Under the pieces are notes generated by a model that saw only the letters and a program-made list of their open reading frames with translations, was not told where the DNA came from and did not search any database. Shown here piece by piece: positions 37,290 to 45,839 of a stretch of 64,000 nt of DNA. The DNA comes from Rummeliibacillus stabekisii (GTDB lineage: Bacteria > Bacillota > Bacilli > Bacillales_A > Planococcaceae), in contig NZ_BJVD01000001.1 of the NCBI RefSeq assembly GCF_007988965.1, positions 62,001 to 126,000 of the forward strand, read 5' to 3'. Position 1 is the first letter of the stretch. Every line of letters starts with the position of its first letter. A program made the translations under genes and the position numbers.

Positions 37290-38363
37290 TCAATTCCCTA
37301 AAAAGTTTTCGGTAAAAAAGGGCCTAGATGCTTGATCAAATGCAACTCCTACACCAAGCGCGTCAAATTTATCATTTAAAATGTTTTTACGATGCCCAAG
37401 TGAATTCATTAATCCTTCGTGAGCATATACACTGCTGATTTGCCCTTCAGCTATATTTTCTCCGGCTGTCATAAAAGCAATTCCATCATTCTTCATCCGA
37501 TCAAAGGGTGATCCCCCGTTTAAATCTGTATGACTGAAATATTGATGAGAAGCCATATCATCACTATGTTTTTGAGCGGTCGCTTTGACCTGAACATTCC
37601 AAGAGAGTGGAGGTAGGTCATTTTTTACGCGTGCTGCATTTGTAAGGTCAAATAATTGATATTCAAAGCCTTTTGTAAGGCGTTTACTGCTTCGAGGGTA
37701 AAAGTTTTTCTTGTTCGCCTCTAAATTTTTACTAATAATTTGTACTGCGGTTAACGTATTATTATTATGCTTATCGAAAAATACTGTCACGTAGCTCCTG
37801 TCCATTTCGTATATGTCATACTCTCCGTTATTTTGCATTTGATAAAGGACAAAGCCTTTTTTAATACCTTTTAAGGGAGTGCCAAGTTTCTTTTCGACAG
37901 AGTGTTTAGAATTACCGATTTGTATCCCTTGTTTTGAAGATACCAAATTTTGATTTGTGTATAATCCAGCCACAAGTTGATTGGAATCATAGGTAACCAT
38001 AAAAAAGTTGTGATAGTTTTTATGATACGTGTACCATTTAGCGCCATATTCATTATAGGTAGAACGCTGCGCTTTTCCCATCTGTTTTTCGACGCTTTCT
38101 TTTGTGTTCCCAATTTCTATATTGTGTACAGAGAGGGCTTGATGCTTAGGTATTTTTAGGTCAGGCTTTTTGACGTTCTCAATCGTATCCTGCTTTTTTG
38201 AAGTTAATTTTAAGTCGTGTACCTTTGCTGTTATAAAATCAAAACCTTCTCTGAAGGTATTTGAAACAGATGACAGATCCTTAGTATTAATTTGATCCTT
38301 TTGAATAATGAAATATACTCCGAGGAGAATCAAGCAAAAGAAGATTATCCTTAATAATTTCAC
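37290..38363 (-). CDS. CAP-domain (SCP/PR-1) secreted protein, YlbC/YkwD type
   Basis: Exported or membrane-anchored protein of 357 residues. One N-terminal hydrophobic segment (LLRIIFFCLILLGVYFII) precedes a CAP-associated domain with two similar repeats (IEIGNTKESVEKQMG at about 107 and IQIGNSKHSVEKKLG at about 161). The C-terminal CAP domain (about 230-357) has FDLTNAARVKNDLPPLSWN, KHSDDMASHQYFSHTD, AGENIAEG and GHRKNILNDKF, with the usual His/Glu residues. The GTG at 38363 follows AGGAGTGG. The biochemical role of the family in Bacilli is unknown. Confidence 0.9.
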   Translation of the reverse strand: MKLLRIIFFCLILLGVYFIIQKDQINTKDLSSVSNTFREGFDFITAKVHDLKLTSKKQDTIENVKKPDLKIPKHQALSVHNIEIGNTKESVEKQMGKAQRSTYNEYGAKWYTYHKNYHNFFMVTYDSNQLVAGLYTNQNLVSSKQGIQIGNSKHSVEKKLGTPLKGIKKGFVLYQMQNNGEYDIYEMDRSYVTVFFDKHNNNTLTAVQIISKNLEANKKNFYPRSSKRLTKGFEYQLFDLTNAARVKNDLPPLSWNVQVKATAQKHSDDMASHQYFSHTDLNGGSPFDRMKNDGIAFMTAGENIAEGQISSVYAHEGLMNSLGHRKNILNDKFDALGVGVAFDQASRPFFTENFLGN

Positions 38364-39062
38364 ACGGAACCACTCCTAATAATTTACTTTTCCTAGCTTT
38401 ATATGCCTAGCTTCTTATTGATTTTATAATGTCTTAGGATTGATAGCAAAAAAGACATGAGTGATTTCTATATACGAGTTAGAATTTCATCGTGCCATCA
38501 TAGCAGTTTTTATACTGCTATTGAGGCAAATGCTCAGATGAAAATTGTTTAAGATGAACAGGATTTGTAAAGTGTTTGCCTCTAGGGAACAATACAAAAG
38601 CCTCCCATAATGAGTTTTGTATATCGGATGATAGTAAAGCTTCAGACGGGTATTAAACTTAGTTTTTAAAAAAATGATTATTTAAACTAATAGTTACTAC
38701 ACTACTTTATCATGGTCCTAAATTATTTAAGCCAAAATTTTTAGTGTAATATGTATAGGTGAAATCATCCAACTTGTCAAGTCGACCGATATTTTGATAA
38801 GTAATAATAGGTTATGCAAAAAATTATCCTTTTTGTTTTCAGCAAAGAGGGTAATTTTTTCTCTATAAAAAGATGCTTACTTATAGAGTTATGATAAGGA
38901 TTGATTAGAGATTCAGCATAGGATTGAAAAAAAACCTTTAGATTTAAAATAATTTTATTATGTAAACTAATAAATCACTTCACAGTCTAAATCGTTTATT
39001 TTACTTAAAAAAGGGAATAGATAAACTGTACAGCAAACATAACCAGAAGTGGAGTGAAAGAA
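38364..39062. other. Intergenic, 699 bp, with orphan hairpins and half-site motifs
   Basis: No gene seen. It contains a TAGCAGT / ACTGCTA hairpin (38501-38520), a terminator-like A-rich stem ending in six T residues (38815-38860), one near copy of the dif-like motif (38677-38692, ATTATTTAAACTAATA) and one exact copy (38957-38972). The orphan terminator suggests a lost gene. Confidence 0.5.
38957..38972 (+). repeat. dif-like half-site motif, copy 3
   Basis: ATTATGTAAACTAATA, preceded by AAAATAATTTT. Same orientation as copy 2, 2991 bp away, enclosing the TSUP and CAP genes. Confidence 0.6.
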
Positions 39063-39263
39063 ATGGCTTCTGAAAAACAGAACAATCAACAAGAAGATGA
39101 GTCATTAGTAGATGAAGGAGTTACAATTGGCCAACCGGAATCTGAAACAGGCCCTAATCCGCCGGAAAGACAACCAAAAGCAATACGGACAATCGGATTC
39201 GTTGTTTTAGGAATTGTCTTAATTGTCCTTGGATATACGCTAATCTACCATTTAATGTATTAA
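39063..39263 (+). CDS. Small tail-anchored membrane protein, unknown
   Basis: A protein of 66 residues: a polar, acidic N-terminal half (NNQQEDESLVDEGV) and a single C-terminal membrane helix (TIGFVVLGIVLIVLGYTLIY). I do not recognise it. The ATG at 39063 lies eight bases after GGAG; a GTG at 39054 is closer but has no site. A strong terminator follows at 39282, which supports a real transcript. Single gene between AT-rich spacers. Confidence 0.7.
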   Translation: MASEKQNNQQEDESLVDEGVTIGQPESETGPNPPERQPKAIRTIGFVVLGIVLIVLGYTLIYHLMY

Positions 39264-39281
39264 CATGACGAAGTTATTAGA

Positions 39282-39318
39282 AAAGATTGAACCTCTGTAT
39301 AGGGGTTCAATCTTTTTG
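39282..39318 (+). terminator. Intrinsic terminator
   Basis: AAAGATTGAACC / GGTTCAATCTTT stem followed by T residues. Confidence 0.92.
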
Positions 39319-39360
39319 TTTTGTTGAAGCAAAAAATTTAATATTTCCATCTGGACAAGC

Positions 39361-39382
39361 CTCCTTTTTAAAGGAGTTTTTT
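39361..39382 (+). terminator. Orphan intrinsic terminator
   Basis: CTCCTTT / AAAGGAG stem followed by six T residues, with no ORF directly upstream; probably the end of a decayed gene or a small transcript. Confidence 0.65.
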
Positions 39383-39838
39383 GGCAGTGTAAACATCTTG
39401 GTTCAGAATGGCTGAAAATTTTGATCAAAGCAAGAGGCAAGAAAGCTATTCTTGCAGGAGGAGCAGAATTATCATTCACCGGTAAAACTGATTTAGAGTA
39501 TTGTTATATGTTAAGGCAATCTTATGTGATGATGTTGCCTTTTAGTTTGGTAAGAAACATATACTTTTAGAAGGCTACCTTCCATCAGATAAATGTGCAT
39601 CTTTTCATGTTAGCATAACCTATGATAAACTATTTTAACAGAATCTTCTAAATGAGAATATACTTATTGCTCTGTGATTTAATAGCTAAGAGGGAAATGC
39701 AAGAAGCAGGACCAGCGAAACATAGAAGATTTTATTCGATTTTACTATCAATCTAGTTTTAAGCGGATAACGAAAATGTGCAGTTGTATAGGATATTCCT
39801 TCCTAAATTTAATTAATTACATAGAAAAGGAGGTTATT
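39383..39838. other. Intergenic, no intact gene
   Basis: An open frame reads WQCKHLGSEWLKILIKARGK from about 39381, without a start codon or ribosome site. It may be a gene remnant; I cannot name it. Nothing else is supported here. Confidence 0.4.
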
Positions 39839-39996
39839 ATGAAAAAAGAAGATATAAAAAACAAAGTTCATTTTGAAAAAACAAAGAAAGCAATGATGTA
39901 TTTAATCGATCTTTTATAGGTACTCCTGCCATTGGCGGAATGATAATTATGGGAATATTAATTCTCTATGTTATATACAATATGTATTTCAAGTGA
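39839..39996 (+). pseudogene. Frameshifted small membrane-protein gene
   Basis: AAAAGGAGGTTATT precedes ATG 39839, one of the better ribosome sites in the window, but the frame (MKKEDIKNKVHFEKTKK...) stops after 26 codons at 39919. From the same A-rich stretch a second frame continues as SNDVFNRSFIGTPAIGGMII and MGILILYVIYNMYFK to the stop at 39996, a good single membrane helix. Adding one A restores a 52-residue protein. So this looks like a recently broken small membrane-protein gene, or a sequencing error. The family is unknown. Confidence 0.6.
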
Positions 39997-40331
39997 CTAA
40001 TGTTATAGTTGCATACTTGGTTTAATACCGTTAGGGTAGAATTATAAAGTGCGTTACTAGTAATGCGCAATCTCCTACTTGGTACTAGGAAAAACATATA
40101 TGAAAAGTGTCCTAAAGATAATTCTTTCCTAATTACAATTGATTTTTTGCAGGTGATATCATAGCAGAACTACTATATTATTTGGAAAATATAGAAATAA
40201 GAAAAGAAGAATGCCTGTCTAAAAGGAAATGCGTATGTTTCACTAATTCCAAGTAAATAATGAAACGTGAAAGAGATGTCCGTTTTTAGAACATCTCCTT
40301 CTAGCTATAGATAGAGAAAGAGGTAGAAGTG
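39997..40331. other. Intergenic, 335 bp, no gene seen
   Basis: Contains short inverted repeats (GCGTTACTAGTAATGCGC-like near 40050 and GAGATGT / ACATCTC near 40275) without T tracts. No coding frame. Confidence 0.5.
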
Positions 40332-41261
40332 ATGTTAGAACAACTTATAAACGAAGCCAAATTACATACTAAAGAAGGAAAACCGGCATCTTATATTCCA
40401 GCCCTAGCGCACCAATCTGTAGATCAATTTGGTATATCTTTAATAGACGAATATGGAAATTATTTTGAAAGCGGAGGAACAGATACTCTTTTTACATTGC
40501 AAAGTATTTCAAAAGTAATCAATTTTATGGTTGCTTGTGAGTATCATGGTTTAGATTTTGTTCTGGATAAAGTTGATGTAGAGCCAACTGGTGACCCTTT
40601 TAATTCGATAATGCGATTAGAGAGCTCTATTCCTGGAAAGCCTTTCAATCCGATGATTAATGCAGGTGCTATTACAATCGCTTCCATGTTACCCGGGAAA
40701 AAGCCTGAGGAACGTGTTGCACATGTTGCAGACTTTTTAGGCCGGACTACTGGCAGTATTCATAAAGTAAATGAAGAAATATATAGTTCCGAAATTGAAA
40801 CAAGCCACCGAAATCGTGCAATTGCTTACTATCTAAAGGCAAATAATTATTTACTTGATGATGTAGAAAAAGCGCTAGAGACCTATATCTACTTATGCTC
40901 ATTGGAAGTGACAACTAGAGATCTAGCAAAAATAGGATTAATGCTAGCAGGAAACGGTATTTATCCAATAACAAAAGAAGAAATAATCACTCGCCAAACT
41001 GCTAAAGTCACTAAAGCATTAATGACAACTTGTGGACTGTATAATGCTTCAGGCAAGTATGCTGCTTCTATTGGAATTCCAATGAAAAGCGGTGTATCTG
41101 GCGGAGTCTTATGTTCAGTACCCGATGGAAAAGTGGAGCAACTTAAAGGGAAAATAGGGATTGGTGTTTTTAGTCCTGGAATTGATGAGATAGGGAATAG
41201 TGTAGCAGGGATGAAATGTATTGAAAAACTTTCAAAGACATATGATTTGAGTATTTTTTAA
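40332..41261 (+). CDS. glsA: Glutaminase A
   Basis: Hydrolyses glutamine to glutamate and ammonia (cytoplasmic; serine-dependent, beta-lactamase-like fold). It has 309 residues, as usual. The catalytic Ser-Lys motif is in TLQSISKVINF (about 59-69). Conserved VEPTGDPFNS, NPMINAGAI and SGVSGGVLCSVP segments are intact. The ATG at 40332 lies eight bases after GAGG; the preceding GTG (40329) is less likely. Single gene; in B. subtilis glsA (ybgJ) is paired with a glutamine transporter, which is absent here. Confidence 0.96.
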   Translation: MLEQLINEAKLHTKEGKPASYIPALAHQSVDQFGISLIDEYGNYFESGGTDTLFTLQSISKVINFMVACEYHGLDFVLDKVDVEPTGDPFNSIMRLESSIPGKPFNPMINAGAITIASMLPGKKPEERVAHVADFLGRTTGSIHKVNEEIYSSEIETSHRNRAIAYYLKANNYLLDDVEKALETYIYLCSLEVTTRDLAKIGLMLAGNGIYPITKEEIITRQTAKVTKALMTTCGLYNASGKYAASIGIPMKSGVSGGVLCSVPDGKVEQLKGKIGIGVFSPGIDEIGNSVAGMKCIEKLSKTYDLSIF

Positions 41262-41513
41262 ATAACCCCATGAGGAAATCATGTAGCAGGTCGATATCCA
41301 TTGACCGTTATGAGGCGTTGAATTATAACAGTTTCAGTGGTATTGGAGTCATGGAATAGCAATTCTCATGGTATACATACTATGTCTTTCTAGTATTTAC
41401 TGTACTGCTAAATTGCTTGATCTTAGACCTATTTAAGTTTTAGTGAATAAAATGCTGAATTTTTAAAATATTATGTTATAATTGAACTCTATTAATAGAA
41501 AGGTGTGATTGAT

Positions 41514-41570
41514 ATGAAATGTGCTAACTTCTATAAACAAATTTGTATGGATAAGGTGAACTGCGAGTAA
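41514..41570 (+). CDS. 18-residue leader peptide ORF upstream of methyltransferase
   Basis: MKCANFYKQICMDKVNCE with AGAAAGGTG nine bases before the ATG and a TATAAT box at 41477. The end of the ORF (TGCGAG, 41562) pairs with CTCGCA (41591) just before a T run and the ribosome site of the gene at 41624. This arrangement suggests translational or transcriptional attenuation. Confidence 0.5.
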   Translation: MKCANFYKQICMDKVNCE

Positions 41571-41603
41571 TTCAACATTCAATTAGAATGCTCGCAAATT
41601 TTT
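41562..41603 (+). promoter_or_regulatory. Hairpin between leader ORF and methyltransferase
   Basis: TGCGAG / CTCGCA stem with a 23-nt loop, then AATTTTT. It overlaps the last codons of the leader ORF, so a translating ribosome would open it. Confidence 0.5.
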
Positions 41604-41623
41604 AAATTACTGGAGGAGCATTC

Positions 41624-42244
41624 ATGTTAAATAAAAAAGGTTTTGATCTGTGGGCAGACCATTATGATGGAACAGTACAAGTAAGTGAGGAAAATAACTT
41701 GTATCCGTTTGCAGGCTACAAAGAGATTCTAAATGGCATTTATAATGAAGTGATGCAAAAAGAGAATTCAAAAGTGCTAGATATCGGTTTTGGAACAGGC
41801 ACTCTGACAAATAAATTGTATGTGAATGGTCATCAAATAAATGGCATTGATTTTTCAACCGAAATGCTTTCTATTGCCCAAGTTAAGATGCCTAAAGCAA
41901 ACCTCATGGAATGGGATATATCGAAAGGCTTGCCCGCTGAAATCTTAACAAACCAGTACGATTATATTATTAGTACGTATACGCTGCACCATTTGACAGA
42001 TGAAGAAAAGGTAACATTCATCAATAGTTTGCTACCTCTTTTAAAAAAAGGTGGTAAAGTTTTAATTGGTGATATTGCCTTTGAAACGAGAGAGCAATTG
42101 GAGAAATGTCGCCAAGAAAGCTTAGCTTATTGGGATCCTGATGAATATTATTTTGTATATGAGGAATTAAAACATTCCTTTAAAAATCTCTTTGAATTTT
42201 ATCCGATTTCTCATTGTGGAGGCATTTTTATCCTCTCAAACTAA
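41624..42244 (+). CDS. Class I SAM-dependent methyltransferase
   Basis: A methyltransferase of 206 residues. SAM-binding motif I VLDIGFGTGTLTNKL (about 47-61), motif II region INGIDFSTEML, motif post-II DYIISTYTLHHLTDEEK, and KKGGKVLIGDI. It is similar in size and motifs to B. subtilis YrrT, but the sulfur-metabolism genes that accompany yrrT are absent, so the substrate is unknown. The ATG at 41624 follows TGGAGGAG. The upstream leader ORF and hairpin suggest regulated expression. Confidence 0.85.
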   Translation: MLNKKGFDLWADHYDGTVQVSEENNLYPFAGYKEILNGIYNEVMQKENSKVLDIGFGTGTLTNKLYVNGHQINGIDFSTEMLSIAQVKMPKANLMEWDISKGLPAEILTNQYDYIISTYTLHHLTDEEKVTFINSLLPLLKKGGKVLIGDIAFETREQLEKCRQESLAYWDPDEYYFVYEELKHSFKNLFEFYPISHCGGIFILSN

Positions 42245-42330
42245 ATGGGTTTAAAGATAAATGTTATAAAGATCCGATTTATTTTCCTTTTCGCTTTGTT
42301 TCAGCTATAATATAGGCATAGATGCATATA

Positions 42331-42366
42331 TTAAAAATACCGTTAGTGCGGGTACACTAACGGTAT
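42331..42366 (-). terminator. Intrinsic terminator of toxin mRNA
   Basis: ATACCGTTAGTG / CACTAACGGTAT, a perfect 12-bp stem with a 6-nt loop, followed on the minus strand by TTTT. Confidence 0.75.
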
Positions 42367-42406
42367 AACAATAGCAGGCTCCATCAAAGGGGTCAGCTAG
42401 TAGAGG

Positions 42407-42450
42407 AAATAATCCACCGAGCTGCTAACTCAAGGGTGGATTATTTTTTT
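42407..42450 (+). terminator. Intrinsic terminator of candidate antitoxin RNA
   Basis: AAATAATCCACC / GGTGGATTATTT stem, 12 perfect bp, followed by T residues. Confidence 0.88.
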
Positions 42451-42524
42451 TGGTTAAATGACAGCATTGCAACAATTAAGCTAGAAAAAGCTACAGCAAA
42501 CATAAGCGCTTCGAAAACTGTCAT
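42441..42524 (-). CDS. Holin-like type I toxin, 27 residues
   Basis: A tiny membrane peptide: MTVFEALMFAVAFSSLIV followed by AMLSFNQKK. It matches the pattern of putative holin-like (Hol_Tox/TxpA-like) type I toxins: M-x3-EAL, one hydrophobic helix, short Lys-rich end. The ribosome site AAAGGGGGTGG is well placed, but its G run pairs with CCCC at 42547-42550, the usual SD masking of type I toxins. A TATAAT box lies at 42595-42600. The gene is convergent with the antitoxin RNA. Confidence 0.75.
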   Translation of the reverse strand: MTVFEALMFAVAFSSLIVAMLSFNQKK

Positions 42525-42685
42525 ACGGCACCACCCCCTTTCTAACGGGGAGTGAGCCGACCACCCTTGAGAAATCCTATACTATTGTCTCTCTATTATA
42601 ACATTATTTGTCCTCTAAACTTTCATTTTTCACTTTAAAAAAGTAAAATAGTAAGGAATTCTATTGATATAAAAGGGGAGTTTCT

Positions 42686-42952
42686 ATGAATGATCCGCGT
42701 TTTAAGATTGCTCACCGAGAAGCAGTAATTGGGGTCTTGCTCGTGCTCATCAATTTTGCAATATGGTTTGGCTTTGCCTATGGGCTTGGATCAGCGGACC
42801 CGAAAGAATATACATATGTTTTCGGTTTTCCGGCTTGGTTTTTCTATAGTTGCATTGCAGGAACAATCTTTATGATTTTACTAATTATTTTTGTCATCAA
42901 GGTATTTTTCAGAGATATGCTTTTTGACGATGAAGGCGGTGATAAGTCATGA
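42686..42952 (+). CDS. yhdT: YhdT family small membrane protein (PanF partner)
   Basis: A protein of 88 residues (DUF997/YhdT) with two membrane segments (AVIGVLLVLINFAIWFGFAYGLG and FFYSCIAGTIFMILLIIFVIKVFF). Features PKEYTYVFGFPAWFFYS between the helices are family-typical. It precedes panF in many genomes, and here its stop overlaps the panF start (ATGA), implying translational coupling. The ATG at 42686 follows AAAAGGGGAG. Its biochemical role is not known; it may help the transporter assemble. Confidence 0.93.
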   Translation: MNDPRFKIAHREAVIGVLLVLINFAIWFGFAYGLGSADPKEYTYVFGFPAWFFYSCIAGTIFMILLIIFVIKVFFRDMLFDDEGGDKS

Positions 42953-44412
42953 TGCACTGGCAGGTAATTTTCCCGCTCTTTATTTTTCTGGTTATCATCT
43001 TTTTAATAGGTATATGGGCAAATAAACATGTAATGAATTCGAATTCTTTCTTGCAGGAATATTTCTTAGGCGGGAGAGATATGGGTGGTTTCTTACTGGC
43101 GATGACCATGATGGCTACTTACGGTAGTGCTTCTAGTTTTATAGGTGGTCCAGGTGTCGCTTATAATACCGGTCTTGGATGGGTATTACTTTCAATGGCT
43201 CAACTGCCTGCAGGCTACTTTGTATTGATGATTTTAGGGAAAAAGTTTGCTATTATCGCAAGGAAATACAAAGCGATTACGCTGATTGACTTTTTGCGTG
43301 AACGCTACCAAAGCAATTTTGTTGTAGTGGTATCTGCATTAAGTATTATTATCTTTTTATTTTCTTCTATGGCGGCCCAATGGGTGGGTGGTGCACGGCT
43401 TATTGAATCGTTGACTGGCTTGCATTATACAACTGCACTCTTTATTTTTGCCGCTGTGGTTCTCGTATACGTCATTATCGGAGGTTTCCGTGCTGTGGCA
43501 TTGACAGATGCTGTCCAAGGGTCTGTCATGCTGGTTGGTAGTATCATTTTACTTGTAGGAACGATTATAGCAGGCGGTGGTGTTTCTAATATCATGCATG
43601 ATTTAGTTGCTGAAAATCCGAAATTGGTATCACCATTCGGTGCAGATAACAGTCTTACCCCCCTATATGTTTCAACATTTTGGATTTTAATTGGGATTGG
43701 TGTTATCGGTTTACCACAGATTGCTGTTCGGGCTATGTCATATCGTGATACAAAAAGCATGCATGCGGCAATCATCATTGGAACTATTGCTCTTGGTACT
43801 GTTATGTTCGGTATGCACTTAACAGGCGTTTTAGCTCGTCCAGTCCTACCTGGCATTGAAATAGGTGATAAAGTAATGCCTCTTTTAACATTAAAAGTTC
43901 TTCCGCCATATTTAGCAGGTATCGTGCTGGCTGCGCCAATGGCAGCGATCATGTCGACGGTCAATGCATTGCTTATGCTTGTGAGCTCAACAATTGTAAA
44001 AGATATATATCTGAATTTTATTAAACCAAAGGCGACTGATCCTGAAATTAAAAGAATCAGTTTCCTAGTAACAGCTGTCATCGGGGTTGCTGTTATATTT
44101 GTTGCGTTAAAGCCTCCAAGTTTACTGGTATGGCTAAACTTATTCTCATTCGGTGGTTTAGAAGCTGTCTTTGTATGGCCAGTTGTATTCGGACTATATT
44201 GGAAGACGGGAAATAAATACGGTGCGATAGCCTCTATGATTGTCGGTTTAATAAGTTACATTACGCTTTACGATATTACACTGAAGAAAAATATTCCAGA
44301 CATATTGGGCATGCATCCTGTTACATTGCCAATTTTGTTTGCGTTGATTACCTATGTCGTCATTAGTATATTCACACGTCATAAAGTGAATCAAAAACAG
44401 CATATCATTTAA
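42949..44412 (+). CDS. panF: Sodium/pantothenate symporter PanF
   Basis: Imports pantothenate (vitamin B5) with Na+ across the inner membrane. It has 487 residues and about 13 membrane segments, SSS family. Signature region LQEYFLGGRDMGGFLLAMTMMATYGSASSFIGGPGVAYNTGLGWVLLSMAQ (about 26-76) and IGVIGLPQIAVRAMSYRDTKSM are PanF-like. The double ATG (42949/42952) overlaps the yhdT stop. A strong terminator lies at 44420. No pantothenate-responsive element is seen upstream; the type I TA locus is the next feature upstream. Confidence 0.94.
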   Translation: MMHWQVIFPLFIFLVIIFLIGIWANKHVMNSNSFLQEYFLGGRDMGGFLLAMTMMATYGSASSFIGGPGVAYNTGLGWVLLSMAQLPAGYFVLMILGKKFAIIARKYKAITLIDFLRERYQSNFVVVVSALSIIIFLFSSMAAQWVGGARLIESLTGLHYTTALFIFAAVVLVYVIIGGFRAVALTDAVQGSVMLVGSIILLVGTIIAGGGVSNIMHDLVAENPKLVSPFGADNSLTPLYVSTFWILIGIGVIGLPQIAVRAMSYRDTKSMHAAIIIGTIALGTVMFGMHLTGVLARPVLPGIEIGDKVMPLLTLKVLPPYLAGIVLAAPMAAIMSTVNALLMLVSSTIVKDIYLNFIKPKATDPEIKRISFLVTAVIGVAVIFVALKPPSLLVWLNLFSFGGLEAVFVWPVVFGLYWKTGNKYGAIASMIVGLISYITLYDITLKKNIPDILGMHPVTLPILFALITYVVISIFTRHKVNQKQHII

Positions 44413-44419
44413 TATTTTG

Positions 44420-44450
44420 CCAAGCTTCTTCTTAGAAGCTTGGTTTTTTT
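44420..44450 (+). terminator. Intrinsic terminator of panF
   Basis: CCAAGCTTC / GAAGCTTGG stem followed by seven T residues. Confidence 0.94.
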
Positions 44451-44546
44451 GTGGAAATAGGTTCTAAATTCTCTTGAAACGGGCATAGTATAATATACTT
44501 TTAATTTTTTTAGTATAATTACAGCATCCGAATGGAGAGGATACAT

Positions 44547-45758
44547 ATGAAATTTAAACAAAAATTGTTATCAGCTGCTTGTGCCACTGGCTGCTGTTTC
44601 TTAATACAAACAGCTACTACCCAAGCAAAAGAAACGTCAACACATCTACAGGATGTACTTATTTCTTATAAAGATTACCAAGGTAAACAGTATGCGGAAC
44701 AACATGTAGAGCATGTAGAGAAACGGTTAGGCGACATGAAAATGGTTAGAGCTAATATAAATGCAAAACAATATCGTCTATTAAAAAATAATCCCCATAT
44801 AGAATGGGTCAAAACCAGTACAGATAAGATGCACATTGCTTCCACTTCAACCATTAAATCAGTAGCGCCGAATTACAAACCAAAATGGAATATGAATTAT
44901 GTCAAAGCACCTACCTATTGGAAAAAGGGATATCTCGGAAAAGGTGTTAAAGTGGCCATTATTGATACTGGAGTAAATGAAGTAGAGGGATTAGGAAATG
45001 TGGTTAAGCGCATATCCTTTGCGAAAGATAACCCAGCAACAAAAGATATAGATGAATCAGACCCATATGACCGTGGAAATTATGGGGATGGACATGGAAC
45101 AAGCGTAGCAGCTATTCTTGGTTCACAGCTCGATAAAAAAACACAAAGTTCTAGTCATCTGAATGTAGCAGGAGTTGCTCCTAATATACGAATCTATTCA
45201 TTAAAATATGCAGACGGAACATCCAATGGACAAATCGGCGATATGATCGAAGCTATTCAATGGTCCATAAAGCATCATATGCAGATTATTAATATTTCAT
45301 CTAGTATCTATACAGATCATCCAGGCCTAAAAAAGGCAATTAACCAAGCTGCTAAAAAAGGAATTATCATAGTAGCATCCGCCGGTAATGATGGCCCGCA
45401 TGATGCGCCTACCTATCCGGCTCGTTATGAAAATGTGATAGGGGTTGCATCCATTGGTAAAGATAAAAAAAGTAGTGCCTTCTCAAATAGAGGTGCTTCA
45501 GTGGACTTCGCGGCACCAGGCGATGATGTTGCAACATTGAATGTGGTTGGAGAAAAAATTGTCACATCAGGCACCTCATTTGCTGCCCCTCATGTGACTG
45601 GACTCGTGGCACTTTTAATAGAAAGATATCCTAATAGCTCACCAACGACTATTATCAACAAATTGAAAAAAAGCGCATTGGATTTAGGAGCAAAAGGGAA
45701 AGACAGCACATATGGGTATGGACTGGCACAATTGCCGAAAATTCCAACAAAAAAGTAA
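44547..45758 (+). CDS. Secreted subtilisin-like serine protease (S8)
   Basis: Extracellular protease precursor of 403 residues. Signal peptide MKFKQKLLSAACATGCCFLIQTATTQA, then a propeptide (about 28-100; ISYKDYQGKQYAEQHVEHVEKRL, IEWVKTS). Catalytic triad: Asp in VAIIDTGV (about 140), His in GDGHGTSVAAI (about 182), Ser in TSGTSFAAPHVTG (about 340); the oxyanion Asn is in SAGNDGP. The ATG at 44547 follows GGAGAGG at seven bases, and the in-frame ATG at 44532 would break the signal peptide. Single gene. The catalytic set is complete, so it should be active. Confidence 0.94.
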   Translation: MKFKQKLLSAACATGCCFLIQTATTQAKETSTHLQDVLISYKDYQGKQYAEQHVEHVEKRLGDMKMVRANINAKQYRLLKNNPHIEWVKTSTDKMHIASTSTIKSVAPNYKPKWNMNYVKAPTYWKKGYLGKGVKVAIIDTGVNEVEGLGNVVKRISFAKDNPATKDIDESDPYDRGNYGDGHGTSVAAILGSQLDKKTQSSSHLNVAGVAPNIRIYSLKYADGTSNGQIGDMIEAIQWSIKHHMQIINISSSIYTDHPGLKKAINQAAKKGIIIVASAGNDGPHDAPTYPARYENVIGVASIGKDKKSSAFSNRGASVDFAAPGDDVATLNVVGEKIVTSGTSFAAPHVTGLVALLIERYPNSSPTTIINKLKKSALDLGAKGKDSTYGYGLAQLPKIPTKK

Positions 45759-45839
45759 GACCTCTCAAGCCTTAAATATTACCACTATTTAGAAAAATAT
45801 TGGTATAATATTGTTAAAGGCCCAAAAGGAGGTTCCTTT

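Larger units (their letters stand above)
42318..42450 (+). ncRNA. Candidate antitoxin RNA of type I TA locus
   Basis: A TATAAT box at 42306-42311 and a 12-bp terminator at 42407-42450 define a plus-strand RNA of about 130 nt. It is antisense to the 3' part of the holin-like toxin mRNA (minus strand, about 42588 to 42331), as in TxpA/RatA-type systems. No ORF is inside. Promoter quality is modest, so the exact start is inferred. Confidence 0.55.

Noticed and set aside
43425..44081. Minus-strand ORF of 218 codons
   Set aside because: Shadow of panF; composition reflects membrane-protein codons read backwards.
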